From CAXGUU01 sp964012875 (lineage in GTDB: Bacteria > Pseudomonadota > Gammaproteobacteria > Ga0077536), in assembly GCA_964012875.1 (NCBI GenBank), contig CAXGUU010000084.1, forward strand, positions 1 through 11,526: 11,526 bases of DNA, in the 5' to 3' direction. The notes under the pieces are model-generated. The model worked only from the letters and a program-made list of their open reading frames with translations, did no database searches and had not been told where the DNA came from. Shown here in pieces: positions 1 through 8,069 of the stretch. Both the position numbers and the translations under genes were made by a program. Each line of letters starts with the position of its first letter. The stretch's first letter is position 1.

Positions 1-975
1 GTTGGTCACCGCATGTCGATAGGCTGCCATCACTCGCTCATATCCGCCAAACGCACTCACGAGCATAATTAGGCTCGATTTCGGCACGTGAAAGTTCGTC
101 AACAGGGCATCAACGACGCGAAATTTGTATCCCGGATAAATGAACAATCGTGTCTCCGCGGAAGTCGGTCGCAGATCGCCGTTAGTATTGACTGCGCTTT
201 CGAGGGACCTCACCACGGTCGTGCCGACTGCCACGACACGCCCGCCCCGGCTTCGCGTGGCGCGTATCGCCTCGCACAATTCGGCCGTGACCTCATAGCG
301 CTCGGCATGCATGCGATGGGTCGTGAAATCGAGCACGCGTACAGGTTGGAAAGTACCCGCCCCGACATGCAGCGTTAAGTAACGAATTTCGACCCCGCGT
401 CCAGCGATCTCGTTGAGGAGTTCCTGGTCGAGGTGCAAACCCGCCGTGGGCGCGGCAACGGCGCCTGGACGGCGTGCAAAGATGGTCTGGTAACGCGTCA
501 TGTCTTCGCCATCGGGCCGCCGCGTCACGTACGGTGGCAACGGCACCTGACCGCTCGCATTCAGCAACGCTTCTGTATTCCTATCGAGAGATCTGAGCTC
601 AAAAAGATCGTTGTCGCGAGCGACGACTTCAAGCGTTCCGGCAGGTTCGACTGAAATCCGCGTCCCCGGTCGTGGGCTTTTACTCGCTTTGATTTGAGCG
701 CTGAAGCGGTCTTCGCCAAGAACGCGCTCGACCAATATTTCGACCTGCCCGCCGGTCTGCTTCCGCCCCGCTAATCGCGCGGGGATCACCCGCGTATCGT
801 TGAGGACCAACAGGTCATTCGGGTTCAGAAATGCGGGGAATCGGGCGATGGTGCTGTCTTCGACATCATCGCCTTTGATATCCACTGCCAGCAGCCGACC
901 CGCGGACCGCTTTTCCGGAGGCCGCTGGGCAATCAGTTCCCGAGGCAGGTCGAAATCGAAGTCATTCAGATTCAC
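1..975 (-). CDS. queA: S-adenosylmethionine:tRNA ribosyltransferase-isomerase (QueA), C-terminus off the left edge
   Basis: QueA transfers the ribosyl part of SAM to 7-aminomethyl-7-deazaguanine at tRNA position 34, giving epoxyqueuosine in the cytoplasmic queuosine pathway. The reverse strand reads 325 codons without interruption from a GTG at 975-973 to the window edge. Typical family blocks are visible: an N-terminal DFDFDLPRELIAQRP (about residues 5-19), LLVLNDTRVIPARL (55-68), GAVAAPTAGLH (171-181), HVGAGTFQPV (203-212), HAERYEV (223-229), VGTTVVRSLE (250-259) and NFHVPKSSLIMLVSAFGGYE (294-313). Known QueA proteins are about 340-356 residues, so only the last few dozen are missing. GTG is chosen because it gives the usual N-terminus and no ATG fits. 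No strong Shine-Dalgarno lies before it (a GGGGA is about 15 nt upstream). It diverges from the tRNA-Leu gene. In many gammaproteobacteria tgt follows, but that would be outside the window. Confidence 0.97.
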   Translation of the reverse strand, partial: MNLNDFDFDLPRELIAQRPPEKRSAGRLLAVDIKGDDVEDSTIARFPAFLNPNDLLVLNDTRVIPARLAGRKQTGGQVEILVERVLGEDRFSAQIKASKSPRPGTRISVEPAGTLEVVARDNDLFELRSLDRNTEALLNASGQVPLPPYVTRRPDGEDMTRYQTIFARRPGAVAAPTAGLHLDQELLNEIAGRGVEIRYLTLHVGAGTFQPVRVLDFTTHRMHAERYEVTAELCEAIRATRSRGGRVVAVGTTVVRSLESAVNTNGDLRPTSAETRLFIYPGYKFRVVDALLTNFHVPKSSLIMLVSAFGGYERVMAAYRHAVTN

Positions 976-1038
976 GGCGCAATGGTAGGGCTGTCCCCGA
1001 CGTTTTTCACCCACAGGCGAGAATCCGTCGCACGGCAT

Positions 1039-1067
1039 TCGACCCGGAACCGGGCTTTCACTATACT
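1039..1067 (+). promoter_or_regulatory. Probable sigma70 promoter of the tRNA-Leu gene
   Basis: A -35-like TCGACC at 1039-1044 and a -10 TATACT at 1062-1067 are separated by 17 bases. The predicted start is near 1074, about 13 bases before the mature tRNA. The stretch after the -10 (TTCGCGCC) is GC-rich, as in stable-RNA promoters under stringent control. The -10 matches the consensus at 5 of 6 positions and the -35 at 4 of 6. Assignment rests on matches and position only. Confidence 0.6.
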
Positions 1068-1086
1068 TTCGCGCCTTCACATCCGT

Positions 1087-1172
1087 GCCGGGATGGCGGA
1101 ACTGGTAGACGCGCCAGACTCAAAATCTGGTATCCATTGGATGTGGGGGTTCGATTCCCCCTCCCGGTACCA
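1087..1172 (+). tRNA. tRNA-Leu (anticodon CAA), CCA encoded
   Basis: This is a class II tRNA of 86 nt. The acceptor stem GCCGGGA (1087-1093) pairs with TCCCGGT (1162-1168), with a G-U pair at 1-72 as seen in some other leucine tRNAs. Discriminator A1169 and an encoded CCA (1170-1172) follow. The anticodon stem CCAGA/TCTGG encloses the loop CTCAAAA, so the anticodon is CAA (1121-1123), reading UUG. The long variable arm (1131-1144) contains an ATCC/GGAT hairpin. The T arm is GGGGG-TTCGATT-CCCCC (1145-1161). No clear Rho-independent terminator follows it. Confidence 0.98.
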
Positions 1173-1211
1173 ACGTCAACGGACGGCGTAATCTGACCAT
1201 GGCGTGGACGA

Positions 1212-2134
1212 GTGGGTAAACACCACCATCACCAGGATTTTATCGGGCGACGGCTGTGGATCGCAGTTATCGTCAATCTGACTTAAGGGTCGTGGAGGTA
1301 GTTGGCGGAATCGTCGCCGGGAGCCTGGCGCTGATTGCAGACGCCCTGCACAATTTCAGCGACGCCGCGTCGTTGCTACTGGCCCTGCTGGCGCACCAAA
1401 TCACGCGCAGACCCGCCGATGAAGTCATGACCTATGGCTAAGGCCGGGCGGAGATTGTTGCCGCGTTGATCAATTCCACAACCCTGATGGTGATTGGAAT
1501 TTACCTGGTCTACGATGCAATCGCGCAGGTATTCAACCCGGAAACCGTCACCGGATGGATTGTGGTCGTTGTGGCGGGGGTAGCTCTTGTCATCGACCTG
1601 GTCACAGCTTGGCTTACCTATACGTTCGGGAACAACAGTATGAACATGCGGATTGCGTTTATTCACAACATGGCCGACGCCCTCGCCTCCCTGGGCGTGA
1701 TCGTAGCCGGCACGCTGATCATTGTTCTTTAATGGCACCTCGCCGATGCCATAGTGTCCCTCGCAATCGCCGGATATGTGATGGCGCACGGTGCGTCGGA
1801 AATCGGCGGCGCGATCAGAATCCTGATGTCAGGAGCACCGGTGGATCTGAATCTGGCGGATACCATTGCTGCTCTCCAAGCCATCGATGGCGTTGAGTCC
1901 ATCCACCACGTGCGCCTGTGGGCGATCGATGAACATCGCACTTCATTCGAAGCGCATGTCGTCACAACTATGATTTCCGGCGAAGATGCCGAAGCGCTCA
2001 AGGCGGGGCTGAGAGCGATGGTTGCCCAGGAATTCGGTATTAGCCACTCGACGCTCGAACTTGAATTTGTCGGCCACGGCACGGATTGCGGACACAATCA
2101 TTCGCCGGCGCTGCCGGTCGAATCGACCGTTTGA
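1212..2134 (+). pseudogene. Cation diffusion facilitator (CzcD/ZitB-like metal efflux) gene broken by a frameshift and two stops
   Basis: Intact CDF proteins are inner-membrane Zn2+/H+ antiporters (also Co2+ and Cd2+) with six TM helices and a cytoplasmic C-terminal domain. The reading frame starts at a GTG (1212) and encodes the His-rich N-terminus KHHHHQDF, then TM1. It hits TAA at 1284-1286. Restoring one T in the T run at 1283-1284 moves into the frame that continues VVEVVGGIVAGSLALIADA. That frame holds the TM2 site HNFSD and the TM5 site HNMAD, both intact. It is interrupted by TAA at 1439-1441, inside TYG-[Y]-GRAE, and by TAA at 1730-1732 before WHLADAI. The last part (about 1733-2134) encodes the C-terminal domain and a short His/Cys tail (GHGTDCGHNH). 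Repaired, the protein would be about 307 residues, normal for the family. Three lesions among intact neighbours point to real gene decay, though assembly error cannot be excluded. Confidence 0.9.
2115..2129. terminator. Weak inverted repeat between convergent genes
   Basis: A perfect 7-base inverted repeat CGGTCGA-A-TCGACCG lies in the last codons of the CDF pseudogene, just before the tail-to-tail junction with the minus-strand redox operon. On the plus strand it is followed by only three Ts, and on the minus strand by no T run. It could act as a weak bidirectional stop, but it is short and may be chance. Confidence 0.2.
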
Positions 2135-2136
2135 GT

Positions 2137-3231
2137 TCAGCGGCGTCGGAGGATCTGAGGGTCTTTGTCGTAGTCCGGAGCTATGGCTCCGTGCGGACAG
2201 GCGTTAACGCAGGCGTAACAGCGAATGCAGCGTTGCTCGTCGATGACCAAGGCGTTGTAGTACAGACCCGAGGTCAATGCAGGTTGGATGGGTGTGGGCT
2301 CACGGACAGCATCACCGCCTAGGTGTGGCGTCGCCTCGACGATGCAATCTGCAATTGGTTTGACCAGCAGACACTCGTCGCATAATACGCATAAGCGGTT
2401 GTCGATCACCGGCGCTGGTGAACGCGCGTCCTCAAATACGTCGCGACGAATGGCCGCATCAGGCACGTGCAGGGCCTTGAACTGCGCTTCAGCCGCTTCG
2501 ATCATAGGCGGCGGGCCGCATAGAAAAACGCTGGCACGCTGCGGAACAAAACTCTTCGATACCGCCAACGCAGCGCGCGCGGCATCGGCAACCCACCCCC
2601 GTGCGCCGCTCCAGCCGGTGTTTGCAGACTCTTCAGACAACACGGGTACGAATTCACAGCGGTAATCCGGATGCCAGGACCGACACAAGGCCTCGATTTC
2701 ATCCTGCAGGACAAGGTCGGCCTGAGTTCTCGCGCCATAAAACAGACAGGCATGTCTCGTGACCTGGGCGAGCGCTGCTTCTTCAAGCAAAGCGCGCACA
2801 GCGCTCAGTCCGCTGCCGCCCGCGACACAAATGATGTCGTTATCACCCTTATCAAGTACAAAGCCGCCCATTGCACCGGCAACCACCACTTTGCTACCAA
2901 CGCTGGCATCACTTTCAAGCCAGGTCGAAAAAGCACCTTCAGCGACCACACGAACCAATAACGTCACTTCGCGAGCTTTCTCCGCCGCCGGCGCTCGGGC
3001 CAGGGAGAACGGGCGCGAAATTCCGAGTGACGGGACGTCGAGTACGACAAACTGGCCACCGCGGGCGAAAAACATTGGTTCGTGATCATCGACGCGCAGG
3101 GTTACCTGCCGCATGTCGTGGTTAAGTCGGCATATTGCCGTCACGCGTGCTGCCGCGCGCACGATGCGCGGATTGCGGACGTGCGTTGCCAGACGCGGAA
3201 CAGTAAGGGGGTCTCGCAGGCTTATTTTCAT
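2137..3231 (-). CDS. FAD/NAD(P)H oxidoreductase fused to a C-terminal two-[4Fe-4S] ferredoxin
   Basis: A 364-residue cytoplasmic protein. The FNR-like module comes first, with the FAD motif RPFS at 73-76. The NAD(P)-binding half follows, with VAGGSGLS at 136-143 and CGPPPM at 238-243. The C-terminus holds eight ferredoxin-type cysteines: C281, C284, C287 and C296 (C-x2-C-x2-C-x8-C), then C335, C338, C341 and C345 in CIRCYACVNACP. These would bind two [4Fe-4S] clusters. Such a protein would pass electrons from NAD(P)H via FAD to low-potential clusters. It is the last gene of the four-gene block, 31 nt after the molybdoenzyme stop, so I infer it is that enzyme's electron donor. The ATG at 3231 is chosen because AGGT lies just upstream. 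The frame stays open to about 3588, but that part overlaps the molybdoenzyme. No signal peptide is visible. The exact family name and partner are inference. Confidence 0.92.
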   Translation of the reverse strand: MKISLRDPLTVPRLATHVRNPRIVRAAARVTAICRLNHDMRQVTLRVDDHEPMFFARGGQFVVLDVPSLGISRPFSLARAPAAEKAREVTLLVRVVAEGAFSTWLESDASVGSKVVVAGAMGGFVLDKGDNDIICVAGGSGLSAVRALLEEAALAQVTRHACLFYGARTQADLVLQDEIEALCRSWHPDYRCEFVPVLSEESANTGWSGARGWVADAARAALAVSKSFVPQRASVFLCGPPPMIEAAEAQFKALHVPDAAIRRDVFEDARSPAPVIDNRLCVLCDECLLVKPIADCIVEATPHLGGDAVREPTPIQPALTSGLYYNALVIDEQRCIRCYACVNACPHGAIAPDYDKDPQILRRR

Positions 3232-3262
3232 TTGCGACCTATGTGCCTGGATGCCAGTCGCA

Positions 3263-5614
3263 TTAGCGTCCGCGGATTTCGGGCGGCTGGTAACACCTGA
3301 CTTCATGCTGATCATTGGCATAGGCTTCAACGTCGACGAGACAGCTGTGCGCCGACGGTCCCTGGCCCAGTGAGGAGGTTCCAATGTCCTGCGTGAGCAC
3401 ATTTGGATTGCCGCTGCGATCGAGGTCAATTTCATCGCCCTCTTGCACCGGGTCATACCACGCACCGGTCGACAGCTGGACCACGCCAGGCATAACGAGA
3501 TCAGAGACAACCGCACCCGCAAGACAGGCGCCGCGCTCATTGAATATCCGCACCAGGCTGCCATCGCCGATACCACGGCTGGCTGCATCGACCGGATTGA
3601 TCATGACCGGCTCGCGACCCGCAACTTTTGCATTCAGCGACGTTCGTCCGAAATCCAGCTGACTGTGCAACCGCGCCTGCGGTTGGTTGGAAACCATGTG
3701 CAGGGGAAAATCCTTTGCCCGCTCTGTTCCGAGACATTCCTGCTTCTCCATCCAAACAGGGAAGCCGGGACAATCGTCATAACCAAAATTGGCAATGGTT
3801 TCGCAATAAAGCTCGATCTTCCCCGATGCGGTACCAAGCGGATTGCGATCGGGGTCGGCGCGAAACTGCTCGAACAGGAATTCGGTGTCTTCGATCTGGT
3901 CTTCGATGGAAAAATGTTCACCCACCCAGAATTCATCAAACGGCGGCAGGGTAATGTTAGCGGCAGCGGCGTTGGTGCGAGACTGTTCATAGATATCGCG
4001 AATCCACTGCATTTCGTCCTGTCCTTGCGTAAATTCGGCACCCACGCTGAAGCGTTCGGCCAATGCGCTGAACACATCAAAATCGGAGCGTGCGTCGCCG
4101 AACGGTGCGACCGCCCGGGGCATTGGTGAGATCCAGTGCGTGAACGAACTCATCCGCAAATCATTGCGCTCTGCGCTGGTCGTAATGGGGAACACAATAT
4201 CGGCGTGTCGGGCTGTCGCGGTCCATACCTGCTCATTGACAATAACCGTCTGGGGTTTCTCCCAAGCTTTACGGAAGCGGTTCAGATCCTGATGATGGTG
4301 AAAGGGATTGCCGCCCGCCCAGTAGATAAGCTCTATATCCGGATAAGTTCGACGCTCGCCGTTGTAGTCGAATGGTTGCCCGGGTCGTTCCAGCATCTCG
4401 GATACACGGGCAACGGGAATAAACGAATCGAGCGCATTTGAGCCTCGTTGAACGCCTCCCCACTTGCAGGGGATTAACTTACGCCCGAGCGCGCTGATGG
4501 CATGCAGCGAACCGACACCATGCCCGATGCCGGCACCGGGCAGGCCAACCTGTCCAATCATCGCGATCAGTGCAGTGATGGCCCAATAGGGTTGCTCGCC
4601 GTGCTCGGCTCGTTGCAGTGCCCACGCCATAGGGAAAAAGGTTCGCTGGCGCGAGACGCTCAAGGCCAGTTCGCGAATTCTCGGCGCCGGTACGGCGCAA
4701 ATTTCCGATGCCCAGTCTGCGTCTCGAATGACGCCATCCGCACGCCCAGTGAGGTAATCGGAGAACCGGTCGAAGCCGACGCAATATCGTTCGAGGAACG
4801 TCGTGTCGTGAAATCCCTCTTTTATCAAGGTGTGACACATACCGAGAATCAATGCCGTGTCGGTGTTCGGACGAATTGGAATCCACTCGGCATCGACAAA
4901 ATCCGGCGTATCACTGCGCACGGGACTGACGTTGATGAACCGAATTCCGGCCTGACGACAGCGCTTCAGCATATCCGGCGCGGTATGTGGGCCAGGCCCC
5001 GACATCACAACCTGCATGTTCTTGGTGCTGACGCCACCGAACGCCAGCACCTGGTCGCCATGCTCGGCGACGTCATCCCACGAGGTGGTGTGCATGAAAA
5101 GCGTGTACAGATCGCGTCCAAGAATGTAGGGCAACAGTACTTCCGCTGAGGCCGCGGAATAAGTTTTGTCCGAAGAAGTAAATCCGCCGATGAGGTTCAG
5201 GAAGCGCTGCATGTGCGCTTGTGAATCGTGAAAGCGACCGGAGCTCGACCAACCGTAGGAGCCGGCGTAGATGGCTTCGTTGCCGTGGTCGGCCTGAACC
5301 CGCTTGAGGGCTGCCGCGGCAAGGTTGAGCGCGGTGTCCCAATCAACCGCTACATAACCTTCGCGGCCGCGCCGGTCGTTGGCCGTGCCGGGTCCGCCAT
5401 CCAGGTACGAGCGCCGGACCATCGGGTGTGCAATGCGGCAATTTTCGTTCTGCAAATCCATCAACGACTTGCCAATTGCTGAAGGCGCCGACTCGTCTTC
5501 GTAGTCGTGCACCGCGACGACTTTACCGTCAGCGACCTCGAGCCGGTAATCGCCCCAATGCATCGAGATTGGGACGAACCGCCGTGCCTTATCATCTGAA
5601 TTGCTTATTGCCAC
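3263..5614 (-). CDS. Cytoplasmic molybdopterin oxidoreductase, DMSO-reductase family (BisC/TorA/DorA-like)
   Basis: A 783-residue Mo-bis(MGD) enzyme, close to the usual length of biotin sulfoxide reductase and TMAO/DMSO reductases. The N-terminus has the block MHWGDYRLEV (18-27). GSYGWSSSGRFH (118-129) aligns with the DMSO reductase block carrying the serine ligand of molybdenum, placing the ligand at about Ser124. This predicts oxo transfer to S- or N-oxides. There is no N-terminal Cys cluster motif, so no intrinsic [4Fe-4S] cluster, as in the single-subunit type. No twin-arginine signal is present, so it should stay in the cytoplasm like BisC. Central blocks such as YWAGGNPFHHHQDLNRFRKA and the C-terminal dinucleotide-binding domain (HMVSNQPQARLHSQLDFG onward) are complete. 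The start is GTG at 5614, with GGAG 7 nt upstream (5622-5625). It is third in the block, 82 nt after the XylA-like reductase and 31 nt before the ferredoxin-fused reductase. The substrate is unknown. Confidence 0.93.
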   Translation of the reverse strand: MAISNSDDKARRFVPISMHWGDYRLEVADGKVVAVHDYEDESAPSAIGKSLMDLQNENCRIAHPMVRRSYLDGGPGTANDRRGREGYVAVDWDTALNLAAAALKRVQADHGNEAIYAGSYGWSSSGRFHDSQAHMQRFLNLIGGFTSSDKTYSAASAEVLLPYILGRDLYTLFMHTTSWDDVAEHGDQVLAFGGVSTKNMQVVMSGPGPHTAPDMLKRCRQAGIRFINVSPVRSDTPDFVDAEWIPIRPNTDTALILGMCHTLIKEGFHDTTFLERYCVGFDRFSDYLTGRADGVIRDADWASEICAVPAPRIRELALSVSRQRTFFPMAWALQRAEHGEQPYWAITALIAMIGQVGLPGAGIGHGVGSLHAISALGRKLIPCKWGGVQRGSNALDSFIPVARVSEMLERPGQPFDYNGERRTYPDIELIYWAGGNPFHHHQDLNRFRKAWEKPQTVIVNEQVWTATARHADIVFPITTSAERNDLRMSSFTHWISPMPRAVAPFGDARSDFDVFSALAERFSVGAEFTQGQDEMQWIRDIYEQSRTNAAAANITLPPFDEFWVGEHFSIEDQIEDTEFLFEQFRADPDRNPLGTASGKIELYCETIANFGYDDCPGFPVWMEKQECLGTERAKDFPLHMVSNQPQARLHSQLDFGRTSLNAKVAGREPVMINPVDAASRGIGDGSLVRIFNERGACLAGAVVSDLVMPGVVQLSTGAWYDPVQEGDEIDLDRSGNPNVLTQDIGTSSLGQGPSAHSCLVDVEAYANDQHEVRCYQPPEIRGR

Positions 5615-5696
5615 GCTGTCACTCCGAATTTAACTGACTGGATGTGGGCGCTACCTTCTCTCGAGTACCATCGCGAAGTGAGGCCTGAGATGCGTT

Positions 5697-6773
5697 CTAA
5701 TCAGAACTTACACCGCCTCTGCCACCCGGCTGGGTGCTGGCATCAAGGAACTTGTCAAAAAATATGGCTTCCGGCCCGAGCCCCGATTGCGCCAGCTGGC
5801 CAATCGCCGCGTCGACCATCAGCGGCGGTCCGCAAACGTACGCCCGCGTCTCAGCACTGACCGGGTGCTCCAAGGCCGAGATGTGTTCGGTCACGAGGCC
5901 CCGTGCACCCGTCCAACCAGAATAGTCCGGTTCGTCGGACAACACGGGTAACAATTCGAACTCGCCCCGCCACGATTCGCCAAGCCTGCTCATCCGCTCC
6001 AGATAGTACAAATCGCGCTGCTCCCGAGCACCGAATAAAACCGCGAGGGGCTCGTTTCGGTCTTCAGCAATACCCGCTTCGATCAACGCAATGATCGGCG
6101 CCAGTCCACTGCCCCCGGCTATACACAACATCTTTTCTGACGCGGGACGGAGATGGAACGCACCATAAGGGGCGCTCAACTTGATGGCCTCGCCGCTCCG
6201 ATCCACCCCAAACAACCAATCGGTAAACTCACCGCCCGGCACGTGCCTGATGACAAACGTGTGGGCTCGACCATCACCGTCTCCGGGTCGGCGCGCGAAT
6301 GAGTAACTGCGCGGCTCGTCGAGACCATCGAACGACAGCATTGCGTATTGCCCGGCGAGCGCACTACGAAACACGGGTGTTGTGGTATCTACGATTATCT
6401 CAGCGATATCGTCCGTCAGGTAATCGACCGCCCTGATGATGCCGGTCGCGTCTTCGACAACGCTACCGCCGGCGCCCAATGCCAGCTCGATTTCGATATC
6501 GCTTTTCAGAATCGATTGGCAGGCAAGGATGACATTGTCTTTGATCTCCTCTTGGGTCAGTGTGTAGGAAAAATCGATCAGCGGTTTGATACTTCCGCTC
6601 TTAAGCTTGCACCTGCACGATCCGCAGCTACCGACCTGGCAGTCGTGCGGCCAATCGAGTCCGGCGGCGAGCCCCGCGCGTAGCAATTTTTCTTTGCCCG
6701 CCAGTCGAACGACCTGGCCTGACGGCTGAATGGTCGCCGTGTATTCGCGCTTCTTAAATATGCCCAGGGCCAT
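5697..6773 (-). CDS. XylA/BenC-type NADH:2Fe-2S reductase, electron-transfer component of the hydroxylase
   Basis: A 358-residue three-domain flavoprotein. The N-terminal plant-type [2Fe-2S] ferredoxin has C45, C50, C53 and C85 (C-x4-C-x2-C...C). The FAD-binding barrel has RSYS at 155-158. The NAD-binding half has CIAGGSGLAPI at about 213-223 and a YVCGPP block near residue 313. This is the architecture and size of XylA of xylene monooxygenase and related reductases, which carry electrons from NADH to a di-iron membrane hydroxylase. The hydroxylase gene lies directly upstream (111 nt gap), so the pairing is well supported. The next gene, the molybdoenzyme, follows after 82 nt. The ATG at 6773 gives the normal ferredoxin N-terminus, but its Shine-Dalgarno is poor, so translation may be weaker than for its neighbours. 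Its reductase half resembles that of the 2137-3231 protein (shared GWTGARG/GWSGARG and LFGAR/FYGAR blocks). Confidence 0.93.
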   Translation of the reverse strand: MALGIFKKREYTATIQPSGQVVRLAGKEKLLRAGLAAGLDWPHDCQVGSCGSCRCKLKSGSIKPLIDFSYTLTQEEIKDNVILACQSILKSDIEIELALGAGGSVVEDATGIIRAVDYLTDDIAEIIVDTTTPVFRSALAGQYAMLSFDGLDEPRSYSFARRPGDGDGRAHTFVIRHVPGGEFTDWLFGVDRSGEAIKLSAPYGAFHLRPASEKMLCIAGGSGLAPIIALIEAGIAEDRNEPLAVLFGAREQRDLYYLERMSRLGESWRGEFELLPVLSDEPDYSGWTGARGLVTEHISALEHPVSAETRAYVCGPPLMVDAAIGQLAQSGLGPEAIFFDKFLDASTQPGGRGGVSSD

Positions 6774-6884
6774 CTTGAATTTCGTTTTGTTGAGGCGCCG
6801 TCAGGATTGCGCCGGGTCCGGGGCGTGGGCCAGTTTCCGTCCGCATTGGGCGCTGTAAATGCCGGCAGGACTGGACGCTAATAT

Positions 6885-8069
6885 TTACCCCGGAGACGCA
6901 TGCATCGCAGTCAGTGCCGGCACGCCTGATTGCTCAGAATGCGTATCGACCACGGTACGCTCTTCCGGCGTCGCCCAGTTGTCGTCCCAGTCGCGCAGCA
7001 TCGGCACCATGTAGTGCCAGAAGACGGGGGGGATCCAGCTAAACAACGTCATCGTCAGGTAGCCATACGGACACTCAGGCATTTCTTTGTACTGAAATTC
7101 GTAATACGGCGTGTCGTGCTCGTGGTGAGAACCATGACGACCGAGATTAAACGTAAAGTGATTGCTGAGCGGATTGCAGCTTGAGAACGTGTTACGAATG
7201 GTTATTTTTTCACCGGGTAAACGCACGATGCCATAATGCGAGAAGAAATTGAGCCCCTCCAGGATGTATTTAGAGAAAGCCGCGGCAACCAACCAGACGG
7301 CCAGTGCCGTGGTGCCGCCGATAGCGACAACCGTCGCGACGACCGCCGCTCCCCTTGCCCAGGCATGGAGAATTCGATTTTCTATCGACAACCAGCGTTT
7401 GCCTTTCCCCTCCAGCCGCTGCTTTTCGATGCCGAGACCGTTACTCCACTGCTGCCACGTACCGAGCGTCAGAAAGCGATAAAAGCTATCCCCACGCATG
7501 GGAGAAACCGGATCTAGGTCCGGGTATCCAAGTTTTTTATGGTGTCCAAACACATGCTCGGTCGCGAAGTTGCCGCCAAATGACAGCGCAAAATCCCAGC
7601 GCCCGAACCACATATCCAACGGGTTCGCGGTGCGGTGCGTGAGCTCGTGTGCCGCGGAGATGCCGCTGACTCCAAGCACCCCGCCGAGTGAAAGGCCGGC
7701 ACCGAGGTAGTCGTACCAGACGTTGGCCGATTTTGCGGCCATGACGTCGACACCGTAGGGCGCAAAGAATCCGCTAATCCATTGACCAAATCCGAGCGGG
7801 TCACCGTCAGCGCCCACCCAAGCAGCGACCAGAGTGGTCAGAACATGACCAATGACCGCAGAATAAATGATGAGGTCATGGATGATCGGAAATCGATAAT
7901 CAGGGTTGGTTTCATCGCGCCAATTGCTCGTCACCATTTCGCCGCCGACGCCGACCACGAAAAGGAAAACCACCCCTGCCCACATCCACCAACCGCCCAT
8001 GAGCAGCCCGGTGATGGTGATCGCCATCCAAATCCAATGGATATAGCCGAATCTAAGGTATTTCCACAT
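6885..8069 (-). CDS. AlkB/XylM-family membrane-bound non-heme di-iron hydroxylase
   Basis: A 394-residue integral membrane protein, first gene of the four-gene redox block. All the histidine boxes of the alkane hydroxylase/xylene monooxygenase family are present in order: HELTH (141-145), EHVFGHH (171-177), NFFSHYG (274-280) and RHGSHH (311-316). The extra block CNPLSNHFTFNLG (298-310) precedes the last box. Hydrophobic segments lie at about 10-45, 63-86, 120-140 and 238-268. These enzymes insert one O atom from O2 into a C-H bond (alkanes, methyl groups of aromatics) using electrons from a reductase or rubredoxin. Here the downstream XylA-type reductase is the obvious donor, which favours a XylM-like arrangement. 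The boxes differ from classical AlkB (NYxEHYG, LQRHSDHHA), so I do not call the substrate. The ATG at 8069 has the purine-rich stretch GGGGAGGAG 8 nt upstream (8078-8086). A -10-like TAGAAT (8103-8108, minus) lies upstream without a good -35. Confidence 0.9.
   Translation of the reverse strand: MWKYLRFGYIHWIWMAITITGLLMGGWWMWAGVVFLFVVGVGGEMVTSNWRDETNPDYRFPIIHDLIIYSAVIGHVLTTLVAAWVGADGDPLGFGQWISGFFAPYGVDVMAAKSANVWYDYLGAGLSLGGVLGVSGISAAHELTHRTANPLDMWFGRWDFALSFGGNFATEHVFGHHKKLGYPDLDPVSPMRGDSFYRFLTLGTWQQWSNGLGIEKQRLEGKGKRWLSIENRILHAWARGAAVVATVVAIGGTTALAVWLVAAAFSKYILEGLNFFSHYGIVRLPGEKITIRNTFSSCNPLSNHFTFNLGRHGSHHEHDTPYYEFQYKEMPECPYGYLTMTLFSWIPPVFWHYMVPMLRDWDDNWATPEERTVVDTHSEQSGVPALTAMHASPG

Noticed and set aside
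1087..1172. tRNA-Leu as an integration (att) site
   Set aside because: I found no repeat of its 3' end elsewhere in the window and no integrase gene.
3232..3588. In-frame N-terminal extension of the ferredoxin-fused reductase
   Set aside because: It overlaps the molybdoenzyme, has low-complexity shadow-like composition, and the ATG at 3231 has a better ribosome binding site and the normal domain start.
3443..4129. 228-aa plus-strand ORF opposite the molybdoenzyme
   Set aside because: Antisense shadow of a clearly conserved gene, with no family motif.
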